Shown here piece by piece: positions 35,327 through 44,523 of a stretch of 64,000 bases of DNA (within the stretch, counting starts at the first letter, position 1; the number at the start of each line of letters is the position of its first letter). The stretch comes from Desulfovibrionaceae bacterium (GTDB lineage: Bacteria; Desulfobacterota; Desulfovibrionia; Desulfovibrionales; Desulfovibrionaceae). The notes beneath the pieces are model-generated. The model worked only from the letters and a program-made list of their open reading frames with translations. It was not told where the DNA came from and made no database searches. Location of the stretch: contig CAJTFO010000005.1 in assembly GCA_910575755.1 (NCBI GenBank), positions 62,001-126,000 on the forward strand, written 5' to 3'. Made by a program: the position numbers and the translations under genes.

Positions 35327-35729
35327 GGGCGCTGGCCAGGTTGATGTTTCAGGCTGTCCCCGTTCCGGGTGCTACGCTATACGACAGAAGCCGGAACCGC
35401 GCAACCAGCGGAAAAATTTCAGGCGCAGCTTCGAACATGTAAAATATCGGTCCGGATGTCGCCGCAATGCAGATGAAAGGCATAAAAACGGCGTGCAAAG
35501 TAATTGTGAAAAATTTTCGCCATATTGACATGAATGCATGGCCCGGGTACGTTTATGCGACTTATACAAAAAGCTGAACACAGGCTTTCGCATGCCGGAC
35601 TGGAAAAATTCGCGCTGACGACAGGAATGCGGCAGGAACGCAGGGATTTTGCGAAAAAGCTTTTATTATGCTTAATTGAGTATAATAAAAACAGCCGGCA
35701 TCCGATTCCCTTATCAAGGAGAAGATCAT
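35327..35729. other. Divergent intergenic region of the formate dehydrogenase locus
   Basis: This 403-base gap separates fdhE (minus) and fdnG (plus). It contains a perfect TATAAT within a dyad near the fdnG side. Short open frames here are not convincing. The fdhE promoter could not be placed. Confidence 0.6.
35661..35690 (+). promoter_or_regulatory. Candidate fdnG promoter with overlapping dyad
   Basis: TATAAT at 35681-35686 matches the -10 consensus exactly. No good -35 is present at the expected distance. TTTTATTAT (35661-35669) is the reverse complement of ATAATAAAA (35682-35690), so a 30-base dyad overlaps the -10 box. A weak -35 and a dyad suggest activator or repressor control. The fdnG ribosome-binding site AAGGAG is at 35717-35722. 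Confidence 0.55.
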
Positions 35730-38700
35730 ATGCAGTTTTCGCGCAGAGGCTTTATAAAGCTTGGCGCGGGCGCCACCGCCGCGCTGGCTTTCAGTGGTCT
35801 GGGCGTCAGCCTTACTCCGGTGACTGCGGCGGCGCAGGACGCCAAGCTGAAATGGACCAGGCAGACCACCTCGGTCTGTTGTTATTGCGCCGTGGGTTGC
35901 GGCCTGCTGGTCAGCACCAGCGCCGAAGGCCATCCCGATGGGCCGGGCAAGGCCATCAACGTGGAAGGCAATCCAGACCACCCCATCAATGAGGGCAGCC
36001 TGTGCGCCAAGGGCGCGTCAACCTTCCAGCTGGCCTCCAATAAAGACCGCCCCAAAAAACCGCTGTACCGCGCCCCCGGCGCCACGGAATGGAAAGAAGT
36101 GGAATGGAGCTGGGCGCTGCCTGAGATCGCCAAGCGCGTCAAGGCCACCCGCGACGCCACTTTTACAGAGAAAAACGCGGCCGGGCAGGCGGTCAACCGC
36201 ACCGAGGCCATCGTTTCACTGGGTTCCGCCGCTCTGGACAATGAAGAATGCTGGGCCTTGCAGGCCATGCAACGCGCTTTGGGCCTGGTGCATATCGAGC
36301 ACCAGGCGCGTCTCTGACACAGCGCCACTGTTAAGGCTCTGGCAGAGTCTTTCGGACGCGGCGCGATGACCAATCACTGGAATGACCTGGCCAACAGTGA
36401 TTGCGTGTTGATTATGGGCAGCAATGCCGCTGAAAACCATCCCATTTCCTTTAAATGGGTGTTGCGCGCCAAAGACAGGGGCGCCACGCTTATCCATGTG
36501 GATCCGCGCGTTACGCGCACTTCGGGCCAGTGCCACCACCATGTGGGCCTGCGCCCCGGTTCGGACATCGCCTTTCTGGGCGGGATGATCAAGTATATCC
36601 TCGACAACAGGCTTTATTTCGAGGAATATGTGCGTGACTACACCAACGCCTCTCTGGTGGTAAGCAGGAACTACGGCTTCAAAAACGGCCTGTTCTCAGG
36701 CTTTGAGGCTGACAAAGGCGCATACGACACAAAAGCCTGGGCCTTTGAACTGGATGACAAGGGCGTGCCCCTGCGCGATGTCAGCTTCAAAAACCCGCGC
36801 TGCGTGATCAACCTGCTGCGCGATCACTACAAACGCTACACTGTCGATGCCGTGGCCAGGGCCACGGGCACTGCGCCCGAGGATCTGGAAACTGTCTACA
36901 AGGCCTTTGCCGCCACCGGCAGGCCCGACAAGGCGGGCACAATCCTGTACGCCATGGGCTGGACCCAGCATACCTACGGCGTGCAGAACATTCGCACCAT
37001 GACCATGGTGCAGCTGCTGCTGGGCAACATCGGCGTGGCCGGCGGCGGCGTCAACGCCCTGCGCGGCGAATCCAACGTGCAGGGTTCCACGGATCACGGC
37101 CTGCTTGCCTCCAGCTTTCCCGGTTATCTGCCCGGCCCCACCAGCGCCCAGGCCTCGCTGGCGGATTACAATGCCGCCACGCCCAGGTCCGCCGACCCCA
37201 TGAGCGTGAACTGGTGGCAGAACCGGCCCAAGTACATGGCCAGCCTGCTCAAATCCTTCTTCCCGGCGCTTTCTCCCGAAGAAGGCTATGCCCTGCTGCC
37301 GCGCGTGGACGCGGGCAAGCCCCTGCTGGACTACTACTGGCAGTCCATCTTCCACAAGATGGGCGAGGGCGAGATCAAGGGTCTCTTCGCCTGGGGCATG
37401 AATCCGGCCTGCTCCGGCCCCAATTCCAACAAGCACCGCCAGGCCATGACCAAACTGGACTGGATGGTCAACGTCAACATTTTCGACAATGAAACCGGTT
37501 CGTTCTGGCGCGGTCCCGGCATGGATCCAAGCAAAATCAAGACCGAGGTCTTTCTGCTGCCCTGCGCCGTCTCCATTGAAAAAGAAGGTTCGGTAAGCAA
37601 TTCCGGCCGCTGGATCCAGTGGCGCTATGCCGGGCCAAAGCCCTGGGGCGAAACCAAGCCCGACGGCGACATCATGCTGGAGCTTATGGAAGAGATACGC
37701 AAGCTTTACCAGCAAGGCGGCGTATTCCCCGAACCGGTGCTGCAGTTGGATATTGACGGCTGGAAGGAAGGCCATGCCTTCAGTCCTGCCAAGGTGGCCA
37801 AAATCATGAACGGCTACTTCACCCGCGATGTAAAGATCGGCGACAGGGAATACAAGGCAGGAGAACAGGTGCCCAACTTCGTGGCGCTTCAGGCTGACGG
37901 CTCCACCGCCAGCGGCAACTGGCTGCATGCCGGCGCGTGGACCCAGAAGGGCAATATGATGGCCCGGCAGGAACACAGCCAGACAGCGGAACAGGCGCGC
38001 ATCGGCCTGTTCCCCAACTGGTCCTTCGCCTGGCCCGCCAACCGCCGCATCATTTACAACCGCGCCTCGGTGGACAAAAACGGTCGCCCGTGGAATCCGG
38101 ACAAGGCGGTCATCGCCTGGGACGGCAAAGCCTGGGTGGGCGACATCGTGGACGGCGGCGGCGGTCCGGGGGCCAAACATCCCTTCATCATGCAAAAGGA
38201 CGGCTTCGGCGCCATTTACGGTCCGGGCTGCGTCGATGGGCCTTTCCCCGAATATTACGAGCCGGCGGAATCCCCCTTTGACAGGCACGATTTTTCGTCG
38301 CAGACGCACAGCCCGGTCTATTACAAGGTTCCGGGCGAGCAGCTTGCCCTGAACGACGCCCGCTATCCCTATATCGGCACCACATACCGGGTGACAGAGC
38401 ACTGGCAGACCGGCCTGATGACCCGTCGCGTGCCCTGGCTCCTCGAAGCCGAACCGCAGAACTTTGCGGAACTGGACCCGGTGCTGGCCAGGGCCAAGGG
38501 CATCAGCAACGGCGACAAGGTCATACTGAGCAGCCGGCGCGGGCAGATTGAATGCGTGGCCATGGTCACGCCGCGCCTCAAGCCCTATACCGCCAACGGC
38601 AAGACCGTGCACATCATCGGCACGTCCTGGCACTTTGGCTGGCTGGTTCCGAAAGACGGCGGCGACGCCGCCAATCTGCTCACCGCCATGGTGGGCGACC

Positions 38701-38762
38701 CGAACACGGGCATTCCGGAAAGCAAGGCCTTTCTGGTCAACATTGAAAAGAAGGCGGGCTAG
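35730..38762 (+). CDS. fdnG: Selenocysteine-containing formate dehydrogenase, alpha subunit
   Basis: The 1,010-residue catalytic subunit oxidises formate to CO2 at a Mo- or W-bis(MGD) centre in the periplasm. The N-terminus has a Tat signal (SRRGFIK). A [4Fe-4S] cluster is bound by Cys50-x2-Cys53-x3-Cys57 and Cys92. The frame is interrupted by one in-frame TGA at 36315-36317, codon 196. It lies in EHQARL-U-HSATVKAL, the exact context of selenocysteine in FdnG-type enzymes, so it should be read as Sec. The rest (molybdopterin oxidoreductase and dinucleotide-binding domains) continues intact to 38762. AAGGAG precedes the ATG. It is followed three bases later by fdhB. Selenocysteine machinery genes are not in the window. 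Confidence 0.96.
36315..36317 (+). other. In-frame UGA read as selenocysteine (Sec196)
   Basis: TGA lies between EHQARL and HSATV in fdnG, where Sec (or Cys) is the metal ligand in all family members. A SelB-binding hairpin should lie within the next 40 bases. A short stem such as CTGT/GCAG around an AAGG-containing loop (about 36328-36345) is possible, but I could not fold it with confidence. Confidence 0.93.
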
Positions 38763-38764
38763 TC

Positions 38765-39514
38765 ATGGGCAAGATGTTCTTTGTGGATTTGACGCGCTGC
38801 ACAGCCTGCCGCGGCTGCCAGATCGCCTGCAAGCAATGGAAAAACCTGCCCGCTGAAAAAACCCGCAACAGCGGCTCCCACCAGAATCCGCCGGATCTTT
38901 CGGGGCAGACCATCAGGCTGGTGCGCTTCAGGGAAACAGCGGACAAGGACGGCAAGGTAAGCTGGAACTTCTTTCCCGAGCAGTGCCGCCACTGTCTGAC
39001 GCCCGTGTGTGTGGACGTGGCGGATATGGCCGTGCCCGGCGCCATGCTGCGGGATGAGGAAAGCGGCGCGGTGCTGGCCACGGAAAAAACGGCCACGCTC
39101 AGTCCCGATGACGTGAAAGCCGTTTCCGATGCCTGCCCCTACAACATTCCGCGCCATGACCCGGCCTCGGGACGCATCATGAAATGCGATATGTGCATTG
39201 ACCGTATCAGGAGCGGCCTGGCGCCGGCCTGTGTGACATCCTGTCCCACGGGCTGCATGAACTTCGGCGATGAGGAGGAAATGCGCGAACTGGCCCGGAA
39301 GCGGCTGGAGGAAGTCCAGAAGGAGTGGCCCCACGCCAGCCTTGGCGATACGGATCTCGTGCGCGTGATCTATCTTTTCAGGGACGCCCCGGCTGAATAC
39401 TATGACTATGCCGTGGCCGATGCCTCACGCAGCATGCTGGCCCGTGCCGGACAAAGCTCGCCCGTCCCCGGCATCTCGCGGCGGGGCTTGTTCCAGAGCG
39501 TGCTGCGCGGTTGA
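38765..39514 (+). CDS. fdhB: Formate dehydrogenase iron-sulfur (beta) subunit
   Basis: The 249-residue ferredoxin-like subunit carries electrons from the alpha subunit. Cysteine groups for four [4Fe-4S] clusters are visible: CTACRGCQIACKQW, CRHCLTPVCVDV, CPYNIP and CDMCID...CVTSCPTG. No signal peptide is present, so it is presumably exported as a passenger with the Tat-signal-bearing alpha subunit. No C-terminal membrane anchor and no cytochrome b subunit gene follow. The enzyme is therefore likely a soluble periplasmic dimer that reduces a c-type cytochrome. Confidence 0.95.
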   Translation: MGKMFFVDLTRCTACRGCQIACKQWKNLPAEKTRNSGSHQNPPDLSGQTIRLVRFRETADKDGKVSWNFFPEQCRHCLTPVCVDVADMAVPGAMLRDEESGAVLATEKTATLSPDDVKAVSDACPYNIPRHDPASGRIMKCDMCIDRIRSGLAPACVTSCPTGCMNFGDEEEMRELARKRLEEVQKEWPHASLGDTDLVRVIYLFRDAPAEYYDYAVADASRSMLARAGQSSPVPGISRRGLFQSVLRG

Positions 39515-39547
39515 TCACTGCGCGGCTTATGCCTTTCAGGTGTGATG

Positions 39548-39581
39548 AAAAGACGCCCTGCGCGGCAGCCGGGCGTCTTTT
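39548..39581. terminator. Bidirectional rho-independent terminator
   Basis: AAAAGACGCCC (39548-39558) pairs with GGGCGTCTTTT (39571-39581) over a 12-base loop. Its A- and T-ended arms give a T-tract on both strands, so it can end fdhB (plus) and the aldo/keto reductase gene (minus). Confidence 0.9.
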
Positions 39582-39603
39582 CTTTGCACCAGCAAGAAAA
39601 GGA

Positions 39604-40440
39604 TCAGCGCGGATAGAGCAGCGGATCCGGCCCCATGCGGCCCTGGTCGTCCGACAGGTGCAGCCCGTCCAGAGCCTCCACCTGCTCCGGCGTGAGCCGG
39701 AAATCAAAAACCGCCGCATTTTCCCTGACACGTTGAACATGAACCGATTTGGGAATGGGCAGCAGACCTTTTTCCAGATGCCAGCGCAACAGGATCTGGG
39801 CCGGCGTTCTGCCGAGGTCGGCGGCCAGCCCGCGCACAAGGGCATTTTCCATTTCCCGGCCCCGGCCCAGCGGGCTCCAGGAAATAACCTGAATGCCCCA
39901 TTGGGCGCAAAAACGGCAAAGCCCCGCCTGACTGAACAGGGGGTGGACTTCAATCTGGTTTATGACAGGCCAGAAGCCGAAAACGTCATGCAGTTCACTG
40001 AGCTGTACCTCCAGGAAATTGGAGACGCCCAATACGCGAATTTTGCCCGCCTCTTTCTGTCGCAACAATTGTTCAAAGGCACGCAGCCGCCGCGCGTTGT
40101 CCTGGCCCGGCCAATGCAGCAGATAACCATCCAGATAATCCAGGCCCAGCAGTCTGAGGCTCTGATCCAGAGCGCGCACCGGTTCGTCATACTCCGCAGG
40201 CCATATCTTGGAAAGCACAAACAGCTTTTCCCGCGCAAGGCCGCTGTGCCGCAGGGCTTCCCCCACAGTATCCTCATTATGATAGTAGGAGGCCGTATCA
40301 ATATAGCGATACCCGCAGGCCACGGCCTCGCGCACGGCCAGCGCCAGCTCCGGCCCCGAAGCCTTGTAACAGCCGAAGCCGAAACCGGGCATATCCGCTC
40401 CGTCATGCAACTTCACTGTGGCGGAAATATTTTCGACCAT
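39604..40440 (-). CDS. Aldo/keto reductase
   Basis: The 278-residue protein is an NADPH-dependent aldo/keto reductase of the AKR5-like group. YIDTASYYHNED supplies the catalytic Asp and Tyr, VLSKIWP the catalytic Lys, and YLLHWP the His. VNQIEVHPLF, SWSPLGRG and PIPKSVHVQRVREN form the cofactor-binding parts. Its substrates are probably carbonyls such as methylglyoxal or 2,5-diketogluconate, but cannot be fixed. GGGAGAG precedes the ATG. It is monocistronic. Confidence 0.9.
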   Translation of the reverse strand: MVENISATVKLHDGADMPGFGFGCYKASGPELALAVREAVACGYRYIDTASYYHNEDTVGEALRHSGLAREKLFVLSKIWPAEYDEPVRALDQSLRLLGLDYLDGYLLHWPGQDNARRLRAFEQLLRQKEAGKIRVLGVSNFLEVQLSELHDVFGFWPVINQIEVHPLFSQAGLCRFCAQWGIQVISWSPLGRGREMENALVRGLAADLGRTPAQILLRWHLEKGLLPIPKSVHVQRVRENAAVFDFRLTPEQVEALDGLHLSDDQGRMGPDPLLYPR

Positions 40441-40906
40441 ATGCTCTCTCCCACCGCGCCGCTCCGTCCCGCCGCGCGCACTGTGCTGCCTGTCGGCACA
40501 AGGCCCCGCAGGAACTATTGACTGCCACTATGCGGCTTCAGCATACTGAGGCCAAGGGCATCCGGCAAGTCCCGCCGGGCGACATCCGTTTGAAGCGGCA
40601 TTCCAGGTCACAATACGTTTGGCGCTGTTTTTGCCAAATATTGATCTCCGGCAATGGGGAAACTCTTCGTACGGAAAGCACATGAATGATGCCAACCTCT
40701 TGGAATAATTTATGTTTCCTCTTCCGGGCCAGAAAAATTTCAAAATTATTTCAACAGGTTATGTAATTTTATGCGATTGGCTGCACGACGCGCTTTCAGA
40801 TATTGACCCTGCTCCCCCAACAGGGCTACAGTACCCGCAACATGGCGCTTCACCTGTTCCGGCACGCCATAGAGCCATGCGGGCAGGGGAGGCCAGGGAG
40901 GTTCAG
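40441..40906. other. Intergenic region without a recognised gene
   Basis: This 466-base gap separates the divergent aldo/keto reductase and RmlD-like genes and is AT-rich near 40690-40780. A possible promoter reads TTGACT (40518-40523) and CATACT (40542-40547) with 18-base spacing. It is about 360 bases from the next gene. Open frames here lack ribosome-binding sites. Confidence 0.5.
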
Positions 40907-41797
40907 ATGGCGAAGGCCTTGGTTCTGGGGGGCGTTACCGGACTTCTGGGGCAGGCGCTCACACGCGTGCTCAAGGAACGCGGCTGGCAGGTGGCAACAC
41001 TGGGCCGGACCGACGGCAACCTGCTGGAGATGTCTTTTCTTGAGGATCATCTGGCCGCAGCGGATGCGGATGCGGTATTCAACGCCGTGGCCTGGACGCA
41101 GGTGGACGACGCCGAGGACCATCCCGAGGACGCCCTGCTTATAAACCGTACCCTGCCCGACGCCCTGGCCCGTGTGCTCAAGGCGCTGGGACGGGGCCAT
41201 CTGGTGCATTTCAGCACTGATTTCGTCTTTTCCGGCCCGCATCAGCACCCGTGGCGCGAGGAGGACGCCCCGAATCCCGTCAGCGTCTACGGCAGCACCA
41301 AACTGGCCGGCGAGGAGGCCGTGCTCCGCATATTGCCGGAGCGCAGCTGTATAGCGCGCACGGCCTGGCTGTTCGGACCGGGCCGCAAAAACTTTGTGGA
41401 TGTCATTCTGGAGGCCTGCCGCAAGCGTGACGCCATCAGCGTGGTGCACGACCAGTTTGGTTCGCCCACCTACAGCCTGGATCTGGCCCAGTGGAGCGTG
41501 GAACTGGCTGAAAAGAACGCGACAGGCATCTGGCACACGGTCAACAGCGGTCAGGCCAGCTGGTGCGAACTGGCCAGCGAGGCCATTGCCCTGACCGCCG
41601 GTCCCTGTCGGCTGGAACCCATCGCCAGTTCCCAGTGGCCCCAGAAGGCGCAGCGTCCGGCCTATTCCGTTCTGGATACCAGCAAACTCAGCGGATTTCT
41701 GGGTAAAAAGCCCCGTCCCTGGCCGCAGGCCCTGCGCGAATATCTGTTCAGTGAATACATGTCCGGCGCACAGGCCGGTAAAGAAGGCCTACATTGA
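40907..41797 (+). CDS. dTDP-4-dehydrorhamnose reductase-like protein (RmlD)
   Basis: The 296-residue protein is an RmlD/RfbD-type short-chain reductase. LVLGGVTGLLGQAL is its NAD(P)-binding motif, FSTDFVFSG matches the family STDYVFDG block with Tyr replaced by Phe, and YGSTKLAGEEAVL carries the catalytic YxxxK. The enzyme would make dTDP-rhamnose, but rmlABC are not adjacent, so another sugar is possible. ATG 40907 has GGGAGG six bases upstream and was preferred over a long 5' extension. Its stop overlaps the next gene. Confidence 0.86.
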   Translation: MAKALVLGGVTGLLGQALTRVLKERGWQVATLGRTDGNLLEMSFLEDHLAAADADAVFNAVAWTQVDDAEDHPEDALLINRTLPDALARVLKALGRGHLVHFSTDFVFSGPHQHPWREEDAPNPVSVYGSTKLAGEEAVLRILPERSCIARTAWLFGPGRKNFVDVILEACRKRDAISVVHDQFGSPTYSLDLAQWSVELAEKNATGIWHTVNSGQASWCELASEAIALTAGPCRLEPIASSQWPQKAQRPAYSVLDTSKLSGFLGKKPRPWPQALREYLFSEYMSGAQAGKEGLH

Positions 41798-43071
41798 ACT
41801 TCTGTCCCGCTTTTGGCAAACGCGCCGTGCAACGCCGGCGGCTTCACGCCTGTCCGTGCGCGCTGATGGGGCTTCTGACCGCGCTGGTCTGCCTGCTCTG
41901 GAGCCTGGAGCCCGCGCCGGTGGCGGCCCGGCCCCAGAATTTGCAACAACTGGCCGAGATTACAAAAAAACTGACGGAAACCAGTGTCGGTTACGGGGCC
42001 ATTCCCTCGCTCTATCGCCCGCGTTATGACCGCGTGCAGGACGCCTCGCTGAGCATGAATCAGGACGACGTGATATTTGTGGTCATGCTGCCGGACGGCC
42101 CGCGCCTCTATCCGCAACGTTACATGGCCTGGCATCAGGTGGTTAACGAACTCGTCAACGACATGGCCTATGCCATCACCTACTGCCCCGTCACCGGCAC
42201 GCTGGCGGCCTACAACGCCTCCATGAACGGCCTGAACCTGATTTTTGATCTCGAAGGCCGCCTGTACGACGGCAACAGCGTGCTTATTGACCGCAATTCC
42301 GGCAGTCTCTGGCTGCAGGAAACGGGCATGGCTTTTGATGGGCCGCTGCTGGGCCGGGGCATGCCCGTCATTCCCGTATTCTGGACCACCTGGAGCGCGG
42401 CGCGGCAGGCCTATCCCGATGCCCCCGTGCTGTCCCAGCCGCGCGGCAACCGTCCCTACGGACGAGATCCTTACGGGAGTTATCGCAAAAAGGGCACCTA
42501 TTACGACAATGACATCCTGGTTTATCCCGTACAGCGGCTGGACAGGCGCTTTCACCGCAAGACTTCCATGCTCTGCCTGGAATACGGGGAATTTCTGCTG
42601 GCCATTGATGTGGCCTATGTCAAAAAGAAGGGCGCGGTGAATTTTTTTCTGGGCTCCTCAGCCCTGCTGGCCGTGCATGATCCCCGGCTTGACGTGGTGC
42701 GCGTCTACGACCGGCAGATCTGGGCCGAACCCTTTCTGTTTGTGAGCCAGCACGGCCGTCTCATGGACATCACCACGCGCAGCATCTGGGATCCCGCCAC
42801 AGGCAAAGCCCTGGAGGGCAACATGCAGGGCGCGTCCATGAAGCAGAGCTTCGGCGTCTATTCCATGTGGTTCGCCTGGTACAGCCTGAATCCGGAAACA
42901 TTTGTCATTCCCGGTCCCGGCGAAGTGCCGGCCGAACTGCTTTCGCTCAATCCGCCCGGCGTGGATGACCCCGCCAAGCAAGAAAAAGGCGCGACTTCCC
43001 CGCCGGTTTCCGCCGCTCCGGGGCAAACTGTTCCCGGCGCTGCCGGCAGCGTGCCCGTACCCGGTTCGTAG
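41794..43071 (+). CDS. DUF3179 domain protein, exported
   Basis: The 425-residue protein has a hydrophobic signal segment (about residues 24-44) and a DUF3179 domain, marked by AYAITYCPVTGTLAAYNA and GSLWLQETGMAFDGPLLGR. The function of DUF3179 is unknown; the Cys/Thr-rich motif suggests binding of a cofactor or metal. The last 45 residues are Pro/Ala-rich. The assigned start is TTG 41794, overlapping the preceding stop, with AAGAAGG upstream. ATG 41866 just before the signal peptide is an alternative. A clear terminator follows. Confidence 0.8.
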   Translation: MNFCPAFGKRAVQRRRLHACPCALMGLLTALVCLLWSLEPAPVAARPQNLQQLAEITKKLTETSVGYGAIPSLYRPRYDRVQDASLSMNQDDVIFVVMLPDGPRLYPQRYMAWHQVVNELVNDMAYAITYCPVTGTLAAYNASMNGLNLIFDLEGRLYDGNSVLIDRNSGSLWLQETGMAFDGPLLGRGMPVIPVFWTTWSAARQAYPDAPVLSQPRGNRPYGRDPYGSYRKKGTYYDNDILVYPVQRLDRRFHRKTSMLCLEYGEFLLAIDVAYVKKKGAVNFFLGSSALLAVHDPRLDVVRVYDRQIWAEPFLFVSQHGRLMDITTRSIWDPATGKALEGNMQGASMKQSFGVYSMWFAWYSLNPETFVIPGPGEVPAELLSLNPPGVDDPAKQEKGATSPPVSAAPGQTVPGAAGSVPVPGS

Positions 43072-43112
43072 TGCTGCCGGGCTTGCGGCTGCTCCGGCCA
43101 TGCCTGCTCTTG

Positions 43113-43143
43113 ATACGCCCGCCCCGTCCGGGCGTATTTTTAT
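43113..43143 (+). terminator. Rho-independent terminator after the DUF3179 gene
   Basis: ATACGCCCG (43113-43121) pairs with CGGGCGTAT (43129-43137), followed by TTTTATT. It separates the plus operon from the convergent methyltransferase-like gene. Confidence 0.88.
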
Positions 43144-43607
43144 TGATGCAGCCTCAGCAGCACCGCCGCGCCGCCGAGCAGGGGGCGGCGCGCCGCAACC
43201 CTCAGCCCCGCCCGGCGGGCAAGGCCTTCAAGGCCGCCCTGCGCCCAGTATTCCGTCAGGGCCACCCCGCCGCGGCGTGTCGGCCAGAGCCCCGGCCAGC
43301 TCCTCAGCAATGCGCGGACCAGCAGGCAGGCGGGCAGTTCCAGATTACGTTCCGGCCACTTGAAGTCCGCAGCCAGCACTTCCCGTCCCGCCCTGACGGC
43401 CAGGCGCAACACGTCCATACCTTCGTCCGGCGGCAGATAGAACAAGGCATAGGCCAGACGGATATACGCCGCGCCCCCGGCTTCCGCAGCCAGCAGCCGA
43501 TCCCGCGCGGGATTGAGCGACGCGCCCAGCGCCGCCGACGGCCAGGGCACGCGCCGGGCCAAAACCGCCTGTGGAAAAAAACGCGGCGCAAAGGGAGCTT
43601 CAGCCAC
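43140..43607 (-). CDS. Truncated methyltransferase-like protein
   Basis: The 155-residue protein resembles the later half of a class I SAM-dependent methyltransferase: the AAYIRLAYALFYLPPDEGMDVLRLAVRAGREVLAADF stretch fits the region from motif II to the post-motif strand. The glycine-rich motif I that binds SAM is absent, so it is probably inactive alone or needs a partner. It begins at GTG 43607, overlapping the HD gene stop by eight bases. An ATG at 43748 in the same frame would lie within the HD gene and adds Arg/Trp-rich, unlikely sequence. Confidence 0.5.
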   Translation of the reverse strand: MAEAPFAPRFFPQAVLARRVPWPSAALGASLNPARDRLLAAEAGGAAYIRLAYALFYLPPDEGMDVLRLAVRAGREVLAADFKWPERNLELPACLLVRALLRSWPGLWPTRRGGVALTEYWAQGGLEGLARRAGLRVAARRPLLGGAAVLLRLHQ

Positions 43608-44385
43608 GCGCGGCGGCTCCCTCAAGCCGGGCCAGCAAGGCCGCCCGCGCGGGGCCGTATGCCGCATTTGCCGGCAGCCCCTCCAGCAGACGGCGGGCAT
43701 GGCCATCCTCCACAAACTGGCGGCGGCTGGCCGCGAAATGCATATCAAAAATCCAGGTATTCAGCAGCACCCGAAAGTCATTGACGCTGCGCAGATCGGC
43801 ATAGGAGGCCACGCGACCTTCCAGAGCCGCGCGCAACACGGCTTGTCCGGCCAGGGCCGGATCATCCGGCAGATTCAAAACCACAGTGGGGCTGTAGGGG
43901 CCGGGACCGGCCAGATGCTCGTCCATGACCCGCAGAATGTCCAGTTTGTCCGCGTCGCGCACCACATGCGCAGCCAGCTCCATTTCGCGCGGCAGACGCC
44001 CGGGCAGGGCGAAGCGGTTGTGCAGGCCCACGGCGGCCAGGACTATCCTGCGCGTGTGCGCGTTTTCGCCGGCCAGTCGGGCCTCGCGCTTAAGAATCTT
44101 CACGCCCAGCAGACCATGATTGCAGGACTCGCGATCCCGAAAGGTGTGGTAGCGCAAATACTGCTCAAAACGGGCCACATCGTGATACAGCGCGGCCAGA
44201 AGGCAGGCGCGCGCCAGGGCGGGCGCAAAGCGTTCGCTCTCTGTCATGCGTCGGGCATTGTCCAGCACGGCCATTGTATGCCTGATCTTCAGATCCATGG
44301 GCGCGGGGTCGCCCTGCTCCCTGGCGCGCTCCCGCGCGGCATAGGCCGCGAACCACGCTTCATGTTGGGAAATATCCGGCTTCAT
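43600..44385 (-). CDS. HD domain phosphohydrolase
   Basis: The 261-residue soluble protein has an HD domain: the first His in DLKIRHTMAVL, the His-Asp pair in AALYHDVARFEQY, a further His in VGLHNRF and the Asp in VVRDADKLDILRV. This is the metal-dependent phosphohydrolase pattern seen in many nucleotide-cleaving enzymes; the substrate is unknown. I chose ATG 44385 (MKPDISQHEAW) since upstream codons are basic and low-complexity. It is divergent from znuA and precedes the truncated methyltransferase-like gene. Confidence 0.8.
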   Translation of the reverse strand: MKPDISQHEAWFAAYAARERAREQGDPAPMDLKIRHTMAVLDNARRMTESERFAPALARACLLAALYHDVARFEQYLRYHTFRDRESCNHGLLGVKILKREARLAGENAHTRRIVLAAVGLHNRFALPGRLPREMELAAHVVRDADKLDILRVMDEHLAGPGPYSPTVVLNLPDDPALAGQAVLRAALEGRVASYADLRSVNDFRVLLNTWIFDMHFAASRRQFVEDGHARRLLEGLPANAAYGPARAALLARLEGAAARG

Positions 44386-44523
44386 GGCTCTGGATGTACG
44401 CCGGGGCGGCGCGCAAGGCAAGCCCGCGCCCATGTCCAATGGCCTGGTCACTGCCTTGACAGCGCTTATTCCGAGCTTTATGAAATTCAGGCTCAGCCGT
44501 TATCCTAACCATGGAATACCGCC

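Noticed and set aside
36315-36317. fdnG as two broken genes separated by a stop
   Set aside because: The TGA is at the known Sec position and the frame continues through a complete enzyme.
36696-38633. 645-codon minus-strand frame in fdnG
   Set aside because: It is antisense to a certain gene and shows no protein-like motifs.
40528-40743. 71-codon minus-strand frame
   Set aside because: It has no start context or similarity and lies in an AT-rich promoter-type gap.
44386-44523. Zur operator upstream of znuA
   Set aside because: I found no convincing palindromic Zur box.
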